This document shows, in pieces, positions 1-8,198 of a DNA stretch of 64,000 nucleotides (the first letter of the stretch is position 1; each line of letters opens with the position of its first letter). Position numbers and translations under genes: made by a program. The stretch comes from Berkiella sp963803015 (GTDB lineage Bacteria > Pseudomonadota > Gammaproteobacteria > Berkiellales > Berkiellaceae): contig CAWDKV010000011.1 in NCBI GenBank assembly GCA_963803015.1, positions 310,001-374,000 on the forward strand, written 5' to 3'. The notes below the pieces were generated by a model. The model was not told the origin of the DNA. It was given only the letters and a program-made list of their open reading frames with translations, and did no database searches.

Positions 1-2
1 TG

Positions 3-281
3 GAAGTGCCGAAAGCCAGAAGTCTGATGCTCAATAGCAGCAAAGAGGCTAATGCTTGTGCTGGGTATAAATTATTTAAGAATGTTGAAAGTAGTCCGGG
101 CAATAAAATACTAACCGCATCTGAGGCAGATAGGAAAGATGAGAATAAGATTTTTGATGCGATGACAGCACACTTAGCGCAGCAGCAAAAGAATGAAATG
201 GGTCTCAAACAAGGAAGAATGACGCAAGTTGAAGCAGCGCTGTCTGCACCAAGAAGTGAGTCTGGTATGCAGCTGCGATGA
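3..281 (+). CDS. 3' end of an unrecognised gene (partial at left edge)
   Basis: This is an open frame with no stop between the window edge and a TGA at 279-281. A GTG at position 6 could start a 91-residue protein, but the frame is open to the edge and no ribosome binding site is visible, so it is more likely the C-terminus of a longer gene. The residues are hydrophilic and rich in Lys, Glu, Ala and Gln, suggesting a disordered or helical tail. It converges on the zinc-ribbon gene with only 5 bases between the stops. No family was recognised. Confidence 0.5.
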   Translation, partial: EVPKARSLMLNSSKEANACAGYKLFKNVESSPGNKILTASEADRKDENKIFDAMTAHLAQQQKNEMGLKQGRMTQVEAALSAPRSESGMQLR

Positions 282-286
282 TCTGC

Positions 287-1195
287 TTACTTCTTTGACT
301 TTGGTCCTGGTTTATAGATAGCTTTACTCTCGCTTCTAGTTTCTTCTTCTTGCTTTTCAATTTCAGTTGTTCGCTTCTTTTCTTTAGCGTTTTTTGCCTT
401 TCCGGCATGTTCTTGCAGCGCTAAGGTTTTTTCTGCCTCATTCTCAGGTAACTCGGTGAGCTCTGTGCCGATAGCCGCGAGTTTCATCACTTCACTCATG
501 CTAAGGCCCAGTACTTTGGCAATTTGTGACAAGGTGCAAAAGCCAATAAGATACCAGCAAAGAATGCATTGTCTTAATGCAGAAAGAGAATCAACAGGTA
601 AGCCCGTGAAATCGTCAAAATCGCTTGGGTTGCCTTCACCTTTGCAGTTTAAGCAAATATAGAAGTGGCGTTGATCAAGGGCATCAAAGGGAGGATCTCG
701 GCGCACAACATTACTGGATTTGCAACGTGGGCAAATGACACCTTGTGGCCAGCGGAGTATTTTTAAGGTTTTAAATATTTCCCCTTCACCCAGCAAATCT
801 GTAATAGCGGCTATACGTGATTCGACTTGTGTACCACGGGGTAAATCGCGTAAGCGTTGCAGAGCAGAGAGTTTTTCATCGAGATCTCGCATGTTGGCCT
901 CATTAGAACCTGCGATAGGTTTGCTTGGTGCATCTAATTGAGTATAACTGCTTTTAGGCTCTTGGTAAGGTGGGGGCGCTATTTCGTGTCTATTGGCGAA
1001 AGAAGGATCAGAACGCTGTAAGCGTACATGCGTAAAAAATGTGTTAGTTTTCTTTAGTTCTTTTGTGTTAAACAAAGCCACATTTTCATTTAATGAATCT
1101 TCTAGGTCCACTGACTTAGCTTCATCCTTTTCTGAGGGAGATATCACGTCAGATATCCGTTTGAGCCAATTGGTCATAGGTGTAGGGTCTCGCAT
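287..1195 (-). CDS. Zinc-ribbon/helix-turn-helix protein related to the IS1595 transposase N-terminus
   Basis: 302 residues. The central part carries a zinc ribbon with CPRC (C155, C158) and CLNC (C181, C184). It is preceded by a W-P-x-G-V-I-C context and followed by a helical segment (about 205-240) that looks like a helix-turn-helix (TLSQIAKVLGLS). This order matches the Zn-ribbon N-terminal domain of IS1595/IS1016-type transposases, but no DDE catalytic domain follows. Instead the protein has a disordered 100-residue N-terminus and a Lys/Glu-rich C-terminus ending GPKSKK. No terminal inverted repeats were seen, so it is probably a stand-alone DNA-binding or domesticated protein and not a live insertion sequence. 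The fold call rests on motif spacing; the function is unknown. Confidence 0.6.
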   Translation of the reverse strand: MRDPTPMTNWLKRISDVISPSEKDEAKSVDLEDSLNENVALFNTKELKKTNTFFTHVRLQRSDPSFANRHEIAPPPYQEPKSSYTQLDAPSKPIAGSNEANMRDLDEKLSALQRLRDLPRGTQVESRIAAITDLLGEGEIFKTLKILRWPQGVICPRCKSSNVVRRDPPFDALDQRHFYICLNCKGEGNPSDFDDFTGLPVDSLSALRQCILCWYLIGFCTLSQIAKVLGLSMSEVMKLAAIGTELTELPENEAEKTLALQEHAGKAKNAKEKKRTTEIEKQEEETRSESKAIYKPGPKSKK

Positions 1196-1379
1196 CCTTG
1201 AGAAATTTAAAATCCTTTAAACTATCCCTTTTGCAGCCAAAGCCACAACTCTCAATTAAACCGTATCCCACCCAGAGAAGCAATATTTTTTCTTAGCTTA
1301 TTTGTTTTTTCGTCGCAAAAGAAAAGGTAATTTCAGCATTTTACACCTACAGCAGAGCCGAAAATTTATCTGCGGATGA

Positions 1380-2150
1380 TTATAAGTCAGTTTCCTCGTC
1401 TCTTTTAGTAAGGACTTCACAGCCAGTTTCAGTGACTAAAAGGGTGTGTTCCCATTGTGCTGAAAGGCTATGATCTTTGGTGACAACGGTCCAATCATCT
1501 GGTAAGAGCTTGGTCTCACGTTTACCTGCATTAATCATGGGTTCAATAGTGAAGGTCATCCCTGGAACGATTTCAACGCCTGTGTGCGGGCTGCCATAAT
1601 GCATCACCTGCGGATCCTCATGAAAAATAGCGCCAATGCCATGACCGCAGTATTCTCTCACTACTGAAAAACGATGTTTGTGCGCGTGAGTTTGAATAGC
1701 GTAGCCAATATCACCCAGGTGATTACCAGGTTTGACCTGCTCAATACCCAGCAATAAGCACTCTCTTGTAACGCGAATTAAGCGCGAAGCGAGGATGGAA
1801 GGCTCCCCTACGACATACATTTTACTGGTATCGCCATGAAATCCCTCTTTAATAACGGTGACATCAATATTGATAATGTCGCCATTTTTTAATTTTCGCT
1901 CATTAGGAATGCCGTGACAGACGACATAATTGAGGGAAGTACAAATAGATTTTGGAAAACCCTTGTAATTGAGAGGGGCAGGGATGGCCTTTTGAACATT
2001 TACAATGTAGTCATGACAGATATCGTTCAGTTCTAAAGTGCTGATCCCGGCTTTTACATAAGGCTCAATCATTACTAAAACTTCTGCTGCCAGGCGGCCT
2101 GCTACGCGCATTTTTTCAATGTCGTCATGATTCTTGATGGTTATGGACAC
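1380..2150 (-). CDS. map: Methionine aminopeptidase type I
   Basis: 256 residues, close to the 264 of the E. coli enzyme, which removes the initiator Met from nascent proteins in the cytosol. The five metal ligands of the pita-bread fold are present: D96 (INID), D107 (HGDTS), H170 (CGHGIG), E203 (TIEP) and E234 (QWEH). The catalytic His is in CHGIP (H79). It is divergent from rpsB across a 198-base region, the usual arrangement in gammaproteobacteria, where map and rpsB flank a shared regulatory region. The C-terminus is short and charged (RDEETDL). Confidence 0.97.
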   Translation of the reverse strand: MSITIKNHDDIEKMRVAGRLAAEVLVMIEPYVKAGISTLELNDICHDYIVNVQKAIPAPLNYKGFPKSICTSLNYVVCHGIPNERKLKNGDIINIDVTVIKEGFHGDTSKMYVVGEPSILASRLIRVTRECLLLGIEQVKPGNHLGDIGYAIQTHAHKHRFSVVREYCGHGIGAIFHEDPQVMHYGSPHTGVEIVPGMTFTIEPMINAGKRETKLLPDDWTVVTKDHSLSAQWEHTLLVTETGCEVLTKRDEETDL

Positions 2151-2165
2151 AGATTCTTCGCCTTA

Positions 2166-2192
2166 TTGTTGTAGAGACGCATATGGTATAAA
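2166..2192 (+). promoter_or_regulatory. Promoter of the rpsB-tsf operon with extended -10
   Basis: The -10 is TATAAA at 2187-2192, directly preceded by TGG, an extended -10 (TGn). The best -35 is TTGTTG at 2166-2171 with a short 15-base spacer. Transcription would start near 2199 and leave a leader of about 150 bases before rpsB. This is the only good promoter-like element between map and rpsB on this strand. Confidence 0.6.
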
Positions 2193-2198
2193 ATCGCG

Positions 2199-2348
2199 TG
2201 GATGATGTGCAAATCATCATTAATTTGAGTTAACTAGTTCACACATGTGTCGACACATTATCCGGGGTGCTAACTTTAAGTCTCAATGAGATAGGAGTTG
2301 GTCGGGTAGTGGGATACATGGAGGCTTAACCCCAACTGGAGAAAAAAT
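2199..2348 (+). promoter_or_regulatory. Long rpsB leader, candidate S2 autoregulatory region
   Basis: About 150 untranslated bases separate the predicted start from the rpsB ATG. A hairpin (gatgat/atcatc) lies near the start at about 2201-2217, and a longer-range pairing (gttgg at about 2297 with ccaac near 2334) ends just before the GGAG ribosome binding site. Gammaproteobacterial rpsB is known to be autoregulated by S2 through a structured leader. That this leader does so is inferred from its length and position only. Confidence 0.4.
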
Positions 2349-3092
2349 ATGACCTCAATCACTATGCGTCAAATGCTAGAAGCAGGCGTTCATTTTGGCC
2401 ACCAAACCCGTTTTTGGGATCCTAAAATGAAGCCTTATATTTACGGTTCAAGAAATAGAATCCATATCATCAATTTAGATAAATCCTTGCCTTTATTCAA
2501 AGAAGCGATGCATTTTATTAAACGCGTGGCCTCTCGTAATGGCGCAGTTTTATTTGTAGGCACTAAGCCAAGCGCTAGCCTGATTATCAAAGAGCAAGCC
2601 GAAAGATGTGGCATGCCTTATGTAGATTATCGTTGGCTGGGCGGCATGTTAACCAATTTTAAAACGGTTAAACAATCGATTAAGCGCTTGTTGGATTTAG
2701 AAGCTATGCGAGATGATGGCACTTTTGAAAAATTGGTGAAAAAAGAAGCTTTGATGAGAAATCGTGAACTGCAAAAATTACAACGCAGTTTAGGTGGTAT
2801 CAAAGCCATGAACAGCCTACCGGATGCCTTATTTATTATTGATGTGGGCAAGGAAAAAATAGCGGTTGAAGAAGCCAATAACTTACGTATTCCTGTCGCT
2901 GGGGTAGTCGATACCAACAATAGCCCAGACAATATCGATTACATCATTCCTGGAAATGATGACGCTATTAAATCAATCGAGTTCTATACCTCGATTGTTG
3001 CGGATACCATATTGCAAGCAAAATCCAATACACGCGGTCGCAGTGAAGAGGAAAATGCGGAATATGTTGAGTTTTCAGACGATCAAGAATAA
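2349..3092 (+). CDS. rpsB: 30S ribosomal protein S2
   Basis: 247 residues; E. coli S2 has 241. The typical opening is seen (MRQMLEAGVHFGHQTRFWDPKM), with the signature YVDYRWLGGMLTNFKT and PDALFIIDVGKEKIAVEEA. S2 binds late in 30S assembly and recruits S1. The start follows a good GGAG box (tggagaaaaaatATG). It is the first gene of an eight-gene run to rseP. The tail is acidic, as in many gammaproteobacteria. Confidence 0.99.
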   Translation: MTSITMRQMLEAGVHFGHQTRFWDPKMKPYIYGSRNRIHIINLDKSLPLFKEAMHFIKRVASRNGAVLFVGTKPSASLIIKEQAERCGMPYVDYRWLGGMLTNFKTVKQSIKRLLDLEAMRDDGTFEKLVKKEALMRNRELQKLQRSLGGIKAMNSLPDALFIIDVGKEKIAVEEANNLRIPVAGVVDTNNSPDNIDYIIPGNDDAIKSIEFYTSIVADTILQAKSNTRGRSEEENAEYVEFSDDQE

Positions 3093-3120
3093 GTAAATAG
3101 TTTAAATTATGTTACTCGAA

Positions 3121-3167
3121 CCAGTTTTTTAAGCTGGGAAGAGAAGGGGGCAGCGCCCCCTTTATTT
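3121..3167 (+). terminator. Attenuator-like hairpin between rpsB and tsf
   Basis: A perfect GC stem (gggggc 3146-3151, loop agc, gccccc 3155-3160) is followed by TTTATTTT. A smaller hairpin (ccag/ctgg, 3121-3137) precedes it. It lies between rpsB and tsf, where E. coli also has a partial terminator that lowers tsf expression relative to rpsB. Read-through into tsf is expected, since no separate tsf promoter is visible. Confidence 0.75.
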
Positions 3168-3180
3168 TGGAGAGAGTATT

Positions 3181-4068
3181 ATGGCAGATATCACAGCAAG
3201 TATGGTTAATGAGTTACGTCGTCGCACTGGCGCTGGCATCATGGAATGTAAAAAAGCGCTGCAGGAAGCCAACGGAGATTTAACGCTAGCAGAAGATGTT
3301 ATCGCTAAATCAGGTAATCGTAAGGCGGCAAAATCCGCCGCTAGAACAGCAGCTGAAGGCCGCATTGTAATAGCGCAAGCAGAAAAATCAGCGATTGTTC
3401 TTGAAGTAAACTGCGAAACCGATTTCGTAGCAAGAGAAGAGACTTTCATTAACTTTACACAAAAGTTAGCAAATGGTGCATTAGAAAAAAAATGTGAAAC
3501 TTTGCAAGCATTCTTAGATTCTTCTTTTGATGGTGAGACCAGCGTTGAAGTAGCCAGACAAAATATGGTTGCCAAAATTGGTGAAAATATTCAAATTCGC
3601 CGTCTGGCCTATTTTCATGTCACACCTGAGCAATTTATCGGCGCTTATGTTCACAATGCCCGAATTGGCGCATTAGTGGTATTAGAAGGGGGAAGCCAAG
3701 CCTTAGCCAAAGACATGGCGATGCAAGTTGTTGCAAATAAGGCGCAGTATATTAAACCTGAAGAAGTCCCTGCTGAATTGGTCGCCAAAGAAAAAGAAAT
3801 TTTAATAGAAAGAGCAAAACAAACTGGCAAAACGGCAGATATCGCAGAAAAAATAGTAGCTGGCCAGTTAAAGAAGTTTCTGGATGAAATTTGTTTAGTA
3901 GGACAATCTTTCTTTAAAGATCCTGATCAGTCTGTTGGCAGCTTACTCAAATCAACAAAAGCAGACGTCAAAACATTGATCCGTTTTGAAGTCGGTGAAG
4001 GGATCGAAGTTATTAAGAAGAGTTTTGAAGAAGAAGTGATGGCTCAAGTAAAAGGAAGCCGTGCATGA
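3181..4068 (+). CDS. tsf: Elongation factor Ts
   Basis: 295 residues, slightly longer than the 283 of E. coli. It is the guanine nucleotide exchange factor for EF-Tu. The N-terminal UBA-like module holds the signature LRRRTGAGIMECKKAL (about residues 12-27). NCETDFVARE and the dimerisation domain with QVVANKAQYIKPEEVP follow. The ribosome binding site is strong (ggagagagtattATG). The last bases overlap the pyrH start as ATGA, so translation is likely coupled. Confidence 0.99.
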   Translation: MADITASMVNELRRRTGAGIMECKKALQEANGDLTLAEDVIAKSGNRKAAKSAARTAAEGRIVIAQAEKSAIVLEVNCETDFVAREETFINFTQKLANGALEKKCETLQAFLDSSFDGETSVEVARQNMVAKIGENIQIRRLAYFHVTPEQFIGAYVHNARIGALVVLEGGSQALAKDMAMQVVANKAQYIKPEEVPAELVAKEKEILIERAKQTGKTADIAEKIVAGQLKKFLDEICLVGQSFFKDPDQSVGSLLKSTKADVKTLIRFEVGEGIEVIKKSFEEEVMAQVKGSRA

Positions 4069-4805
4069 CCTCGAAAATTCAACCCGTTTATAAACGGATA
4101 TTATTAAAACTCAGTGGTGAGTCGCTTATGGGCGAAGAATCATTTGGGATCGATCCTAAAGTGCTTGATCGCATTGCTCGAGAAGTGGGTGAATGTGTCA
4201 AGCTCGGGGTTGAAGTAGGAATGGTCATTGGCGGTGGCAATTTGTTTCGTGGCAAAACCTTGTCTAAAGCAGGCCTGGGTCGAATTTCAGGCGATCACAT
4301 GGGCATGCTAGCAACGGTGATGAATGCTATCGCGATGCGAGATGCTTTTGAAAGAGCAGGGTTGGATACGCGGATCATGTCAGCTATTCCTATGAGTGGC
4401 ATTGTTGATCATTATGATCGCAGAAAAGCGATTCATCATTTAAAAAGAGGCAGAATTGTTATTTTTGCTGCAGGCACTGGTAATCCGTTGTTTACAACGG
4501 ATTCTGCTGCGAGCTTGCGCGCGATAGAAATAGGCTCAGACATCCTTTTAAAAGCGACGAACGTGGATGGTGTTTACTCTGCCGATCCTGCTCTTGATCC
4601 GATGGCTGTATTATACGAGCGTATCACCTATGCTAAGGCATTAGAAAATGAGCTTGGGATAATGGATTTGACGGCGTTTAGCCAATGTCGTGATCATAAT
4701 ATGGCTATTCGTGTTTTTAATATTAACATTCCAAATGTTTTACTAAGAATTGTTACAGGTGAGCAAGCGGGAACACTTGTCGAGCAGGGAGAAAATCATG
4801 ATTAA
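4065..4805 (+). CDS. pyrH: UMP kinase
   Basis: 246 residues of the amino-acid-kinase fold. It phosphorylates UMP to UDP and is usually hexameric, activated by GTP and inhibited by UTP. Visible motifs are KLSGESLMG near the N-terminus, GGGNLFRG, DHMGMLATVMNAIAM and the nucleotide-binding GTGNPLFTTDSAA. It overlaps tsf by 4 bases and frr by 8. The order rpsB-tsf-pyrH-frr is the standard one. Confidence 0.98.
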   Translation: MTSKIQPVYKRILLKLSGESLMGEESFGIDPKVLDRIAREVGECVKLGVEVGMVIGGGNLFRGKTLSKAGLGRISGDHMGMLATVMNAIAMRDAFERAGLDTRIMSAIPMSGIVDHYDRRKAIHHLKRGRIVIFAAGTGNPLFTTDSAASLRAIEIGSDILLKATNVDGVYSADPALDPMAVLYERITYAKALENELGIMDLTAFSQCRDHNMAIRVFNINIPNVLLRIVTGEQAGTLVEQGENHD

Positions 4806-5355
4806 TGATATTCAAAAAAATGCTAAAGATAGGATGACAAAAAGTATACAATCTTTGGAAGAAGAATTAACCAAACTGCGTGCAGGCAGGGCTAATCCTA
4901 GCTTGCTTGAGAGCATTACTATTTTGTATTACGGTAATGAAACGCCTCTTAGCCAAGTATCGACAATAGGGATAGAGGGGCCTCTCATGTTAACGGTGAA
5001 GCCATGGGAAAAACAGCTAACTGCTGTTATTGAAAAAGCTATCCGCACTTCAGATTTAGGTTTAAATCCTGCTACCTCAGGTGATGTTATTCGTGTGCCG
5101 CTTCCTCCTTTGAGTGAAGAAAGACGGCGCGAGCTTATCAAAAAAGTAAAATTAGAAGCTGAAAATACCAAAGTCGCCATTCGTAATATTCGTCGCGATT
5201 GCAATCAAGATCTGAAGGATCTATTAAAAGAAAAGGAAATCGGCGAAGATGATGAGCGTAGAGCTGTTGAAAATATTCAAAAATTAACAGACAGCTTTAT
5301 TCATAAAGTAGATGAAGTGTTTGCTCGTAAAGAAAAAGATTTGTTAGAAATTTAA
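4798..5355 (+). CDS. frr: Ribosome recycling factor
   Basis: 185 residues, the same as E. coli RRF, which splits post-termination ribosomes together with EF-G. The start is the ATG at 4798, giving MINDIQKNAKDRM. It has an AGGGAG box 4-5 bases upstream and lies inside the end of pyrH. A longer in-frame reading from 4750 adds 16 non-homologous residues and is rejected. Conserved parts include LRAGRANPSLLE, the small domain with the TVKPWEK segment, and the C-terminal helix with DEVFARKEKDLLEI. Confidence 0.98.
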   Translation: MINDIQKNAKDRMTKSIQSLEEELTKLRAGRANPSLLESITILYYGNETPLSQVSTIGIEGPLMLTVKPWEKQLTAVIEKAIRTSDLGLNPATSGDVIRVPLPPLSEERRRELIKKVKLEAENTKVAIRNIRRDCNQDLKDLLKEKEIGEDDERRAVENIQKLTDSFIHKVDEVFARKEKDLLEI

Positions 5356-5366
5356 TTTTTTTCATT

Positions 5367-6116
5367 ATGGTGGAAACTTCAAAATACGCACATCACCCTG
5401 GTCTAAAGCCAAACCCACTTAATGTCCCCAAACATGTGGCTATTATTATGGATGGTAACGGACGTTGGGCCAAAGGGCGGAGCATGAGTCGTACTAGCGG
5501 ACATCGACGAGGGGTGGAAGTTGCCCGTGACGTTATCTATGCCTGTCTTGAAAATAAGATTGAGGTGCTCACTCTTTTTGCTTTTGGGACAGAAAATTGG
5601 AAAAGACCCTCAAAAGAAGTCAGAAATTTGTTTCGGCTATTTTTCCTAGCGCTGCGCAAAGAAATTAATCGTTTATCCCAAGATAATATTAAACTGCGTG
5701 TCATAGGCGATCGCTCGATCTTTCATCCAGGCCTTATCGCAGCTATTTCGCAAGCAGAAACGTTAACCCAAAATAACACAGGCTTGCTATTAAATATTGC
5801 CGTTAATTACAGCGGACGTTGGGATATCTTAAATGCGATGCAGAATGCATTTGAAAAATGTAGAGACCAACCTCGCCAATTAGAAGCTAATTTTTATCAA
5901 GCCTTATCTTTACAAGGCAGCCCAGAGCCTGATTTGTTTATTCGCACAGGCGGTGTGCAAAGATTGAGTAATTTTATGCTCTGGGAATTAGCTTATACAG
6001 AGTTGTATTTTACACAGACCTTGTGGCCAGATTTTACCATTCAAGAGCTAGAACATGCCCTAGAGGAATATGCCAAGCGTGAAAGACGCTTTGGTTTAAC
6101 TGGCGAACAGTTGTAA
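5367..6116 (+). CDS. uppS: Undecaprenyl diphosphate synthase
   Basis: 249 residues. This cis-prenyltransferase makes the C55 carrier for peptidoglycan and O-antigen. The active-site loop HVAIIMDGNGRWAK carries the essential Asp. SGHRRGVE, FAFGTENWKRP and the C-terminal PEPDLFIRTGG plus LSNFMLWELAYTEL complete the set. Only 11 bases separate it from frr and no clear ribosome binding site precedes the ATG, so translation may depend on coupling. Confidence 0.97.
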   Translation: MVETSKYAHHPGLKPNPLNVPKHVAIIMDGNGRWAKGRSMSRTSGHRRGVEVARDVIYACLENKIEVLTLFAFGTENWKRPSKEVRNLFRLFFLALRKEINRLSQDNIKLRVIGDRSIFHPGLIAAISQAETLTQNNTGLLLNIAVNYSGRWDILNAMQNAFEKCRDQPRQLEANFYQALSLQGSPEPDLFIRTGGVQRLSNFMLWELAYTELYFTQTLWPDFTIQELEHALEEYAKRERRFGLTGEQL

Positions 6117-6167
6117 TGCTTCGAGTATATTTTTAAATAAAAGCGGCGAAAAAAAGGTAACTGCATC

Positions 6168-7004
6168 ATGTTATTATCAAGATTGTTAACTGCCCTCATT
6201 CTCATTCCAATAGTGCTCTGGGGGATCTTGACTTTTTCTCCTCCCTTATTTGCTTTGGTAGCAGGTGGATTGTTTTTACTAGGAGCAAACGAGTGGTCAG
6301 GTTTTTGCGGCTTCACCACTCTTTTAAGCAAAATAACCTATATCGTTGTTGTCGCTGCCTTAATGGGGGTACTCTATTTAAGTAAACACCCCTTTGCACT
6401 TTTGTTAATAGGCACACTATTATGGATTTTTCCTGTAGTGTGGGTTCTCTTTTATCAACCAGAGCGATTTCGATATCTCAATCATAACGCGTTTAGAGCC
6501 GTCTTAGGTTTACTTGTCTTAAGCTTTGCTTGGTATTCACTGGTTATTTTGCGTTCTTTCACTTTAGGGCCCATTTGGTTGATTGTGCTGTGTGTATTGG
6601 TCTGGTCAACAGATATTTTCGCTTATTTTGCGGGCAGAAAATGGGGGAAGGCAAAGCTTTGCCCGCTTATCAGTCCTGGCAAAACTAAAGCGGGATTTTG
6701 GGGCGGGTTAGGCGGCAGTCTTCTTATGGCAGCACTTATCTTTGCAATTCTTGAAAAAGAACTCTTATTTAGCAAACCATCCTTTTTTGTTTGGGATAAT
6801 CTGCTTTTGTGGTTAGGAATAGCCTGCCTCACCATTCTTCTCGCGGTAATTGGTGATTTATTCGAAAGTTTGATGAAGCGCTTAGCAGGAGTCAAAGACA
6901 GTGGTCGTTTATTACCTGGGCACGGCGGTGTCTTAGATCGTATTGATAGTTTAATTTCCACTTTACCGGTATATACCTTTCTCATTTTATGGGTAATGAG
7001 GTAA
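6168..7004 (+). CDS. cdsA: Phosphatidate cytidylyltransferase
   Basis: 278 residues with about seven or eight membrane segments. It makes CDP-diacylglycerol from phosphatidate and CTP in the inner membrane. The family signature is intact near the C-terminus (SLMKRLAGVKDSGRLLPGHGG followed by VLDRIDS), with the earlier SPGKTKAGFWGG loop and WSTDIFAYFAGR. It lies between uppS and dxr as in E. coli relatives, and the dxr ATG follows 3 bases after its stop. Confidence 0.97.
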   Translation: MLLSRLLTALILIPIVLWGILTFSPPLFALVAGGLFLLGANEWSGFCGFTTLLSKITYIVVVAALMGVLYLSKHPFALLLIGTLLWIFPVVWVLFYQPERFRYLNHNAFRAVLGLLVLSFAWYSLVILRSFTLGPIWLIVLCVLVWSTDIFAYFAGRKWGKAKLCPLISPGKTKAGFWGGLGGSLLMAALIFAILEKELLFSKPSFFVWDNLLLWLGIACLTILLAVIGDLFESLMKRLAGVKDSGRLLPGHGGVLDRIDSLISTLPVYTFLILWVMR

Positions 7005-7007
7005 CAC

Positions 7008-8198
7008 ATGTTAAAGCGAGGAATTTGCTTATTAGGCTCAACGGGATCAATTGGTCAAAGTGTTTTAGCTGTCATAAAAGAGAACCCCGCGTTATTTGAA
7101 GTGATAGCTTTGACAGCCCATACTTCCATAGAAATGCTTTTTCGCCAATGTTGTGAATTTGCGCCCTTATTTGCCGTTTTATCGAATAAAGAACAAGCCG
7201 CTCATTTACAAGAACGCTTAAATGCACATCAGTGTGCAACCCGAGTGTTATCAGGAGTGGCAGCTTTCAAGACCATTACTTCTCATCCCCGTGTCCATAA
7301 AGTGGTGAGTGCAATTGTTGGCGCCGCAGGTCTTGAGCCGACATTATATGCTATTGAGGCGGGCAAAGAAGTCATTATTGCCAATAAAGAGCCCTTAGTG
7401 ATGGCGGGAGAATTATTGATTAGGGAAGCAGATAAATCAGGAGCAGTGTTGTTACCTGCTGACAGTGAGCATAATGCAATTTTCCAGTGTTTACCTAAGG
7501 ATTATAAAATTGGTAAACAGCCTAAAGGGGTGACAAAACTTTTCTTAACTGCGTCTGGCGGTCCATTTTTAGACACGCCCTATAAAGATTTTATGGCTAT
7601 CTCACCAGAGATGGCCTGTCAGCATCCGAATTGGAAAATGGGAAAGAAGATCACAGTAGATTGTGCGACGATGATGAATAAAGGATTGGAAGTAATAGAA
7701 GCCAGTCGTTTATTTGGATTGCATCCTGCTCAAATTGAAGTGGTTGTCCATCCGCAAAGTATTATGCATTCCATGGTTGAATATGAAGATTGCTCTGTGC
7801 TAGCGCAATGTGGGCCGCATGATATGCGTGTTCCGCTAGCTTATTGTTTAGGTTGGCCACAAAGAATTAGTTGTGGCGTGCCTAAATTGTCTTTTTTAGA
7901 AGTAGGAAAACTTACCTTTTTGCCGCCAGATAAAGAAAAATTTAGATGTTTAGCGCTAGCCTATCAAGCTTTAACTTTAGGAAAAGCGGCACCGGCCGTG
8001 TTAAATGCCAGTAATGAGATTGTTGTTGATGCCTTTTTAAGTAATCGTCTTAGATTCACTGACATTCCAGCCATCATCGAAAGTGTTTTAGATAAACACT
8101 ATGATTTACCTTGTGAGACCTTAGAAGAAATTATCCATGCAGATAGCTTGGCAAGAGAAAAAGCAAATCAACTTATTCACGCAAAGAGTTTAAATTAA
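7008..8198 (+). CDS. dxr: 1-deoxy-D-xylulose 5-phosphate reductoisomerase
   Basis: 396 residues; E. coli Dxr has 398. It makes MEP, the first committed step of the non-mevalonate isoprenoid pathway, using NADPH and a divalent metal. Seen here are the Rossmann loop GSTGSIG (residues 10-16), IANKEPLVMAG, the metal-binding ADSEHNAIFQC, and the catalytic-loop region with HPNWKMGKKITVDCATMMNKGLE. ispD, ispF and ispG elsewhere in the window belong to the same pathway. The next gene starts directly after its stop. Confidence 0.98.
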   Translation: MLKRGICLLGSTGSIGQSVLAVIKENPALFEVIALTAHTSIEMLFRQCCEFAPLFAVLSNKEQAAHLQERLNAHQCATRVLSGVAAFKTITSHPRVHKVVSAIVGAAGLEPTLYAIEAGKEVIIANKEPLVMAGELLIREADKSGAVLLPADSEHNAIFQCLPKDYKIGKQPKGVTKLFLTASGGPFLDTPYKDFMAISPEMACQHPNWKMGKKITVDCATMMNKGLEVIEASRLFGLHPAQIEVVVHPQSIMHSMVEYEDCSVLAQCGPHDMRVPLAYCLGWPQRISCGVPKLSFLEVGKLTFLPPDKEKFRCLALAYQALTLGKAAPAVLNASNEIVVDAFLSNRLRFTDIPAIIESVLDKHYDLPCETLEEIIHADSLAREKANQLIHAKSLN

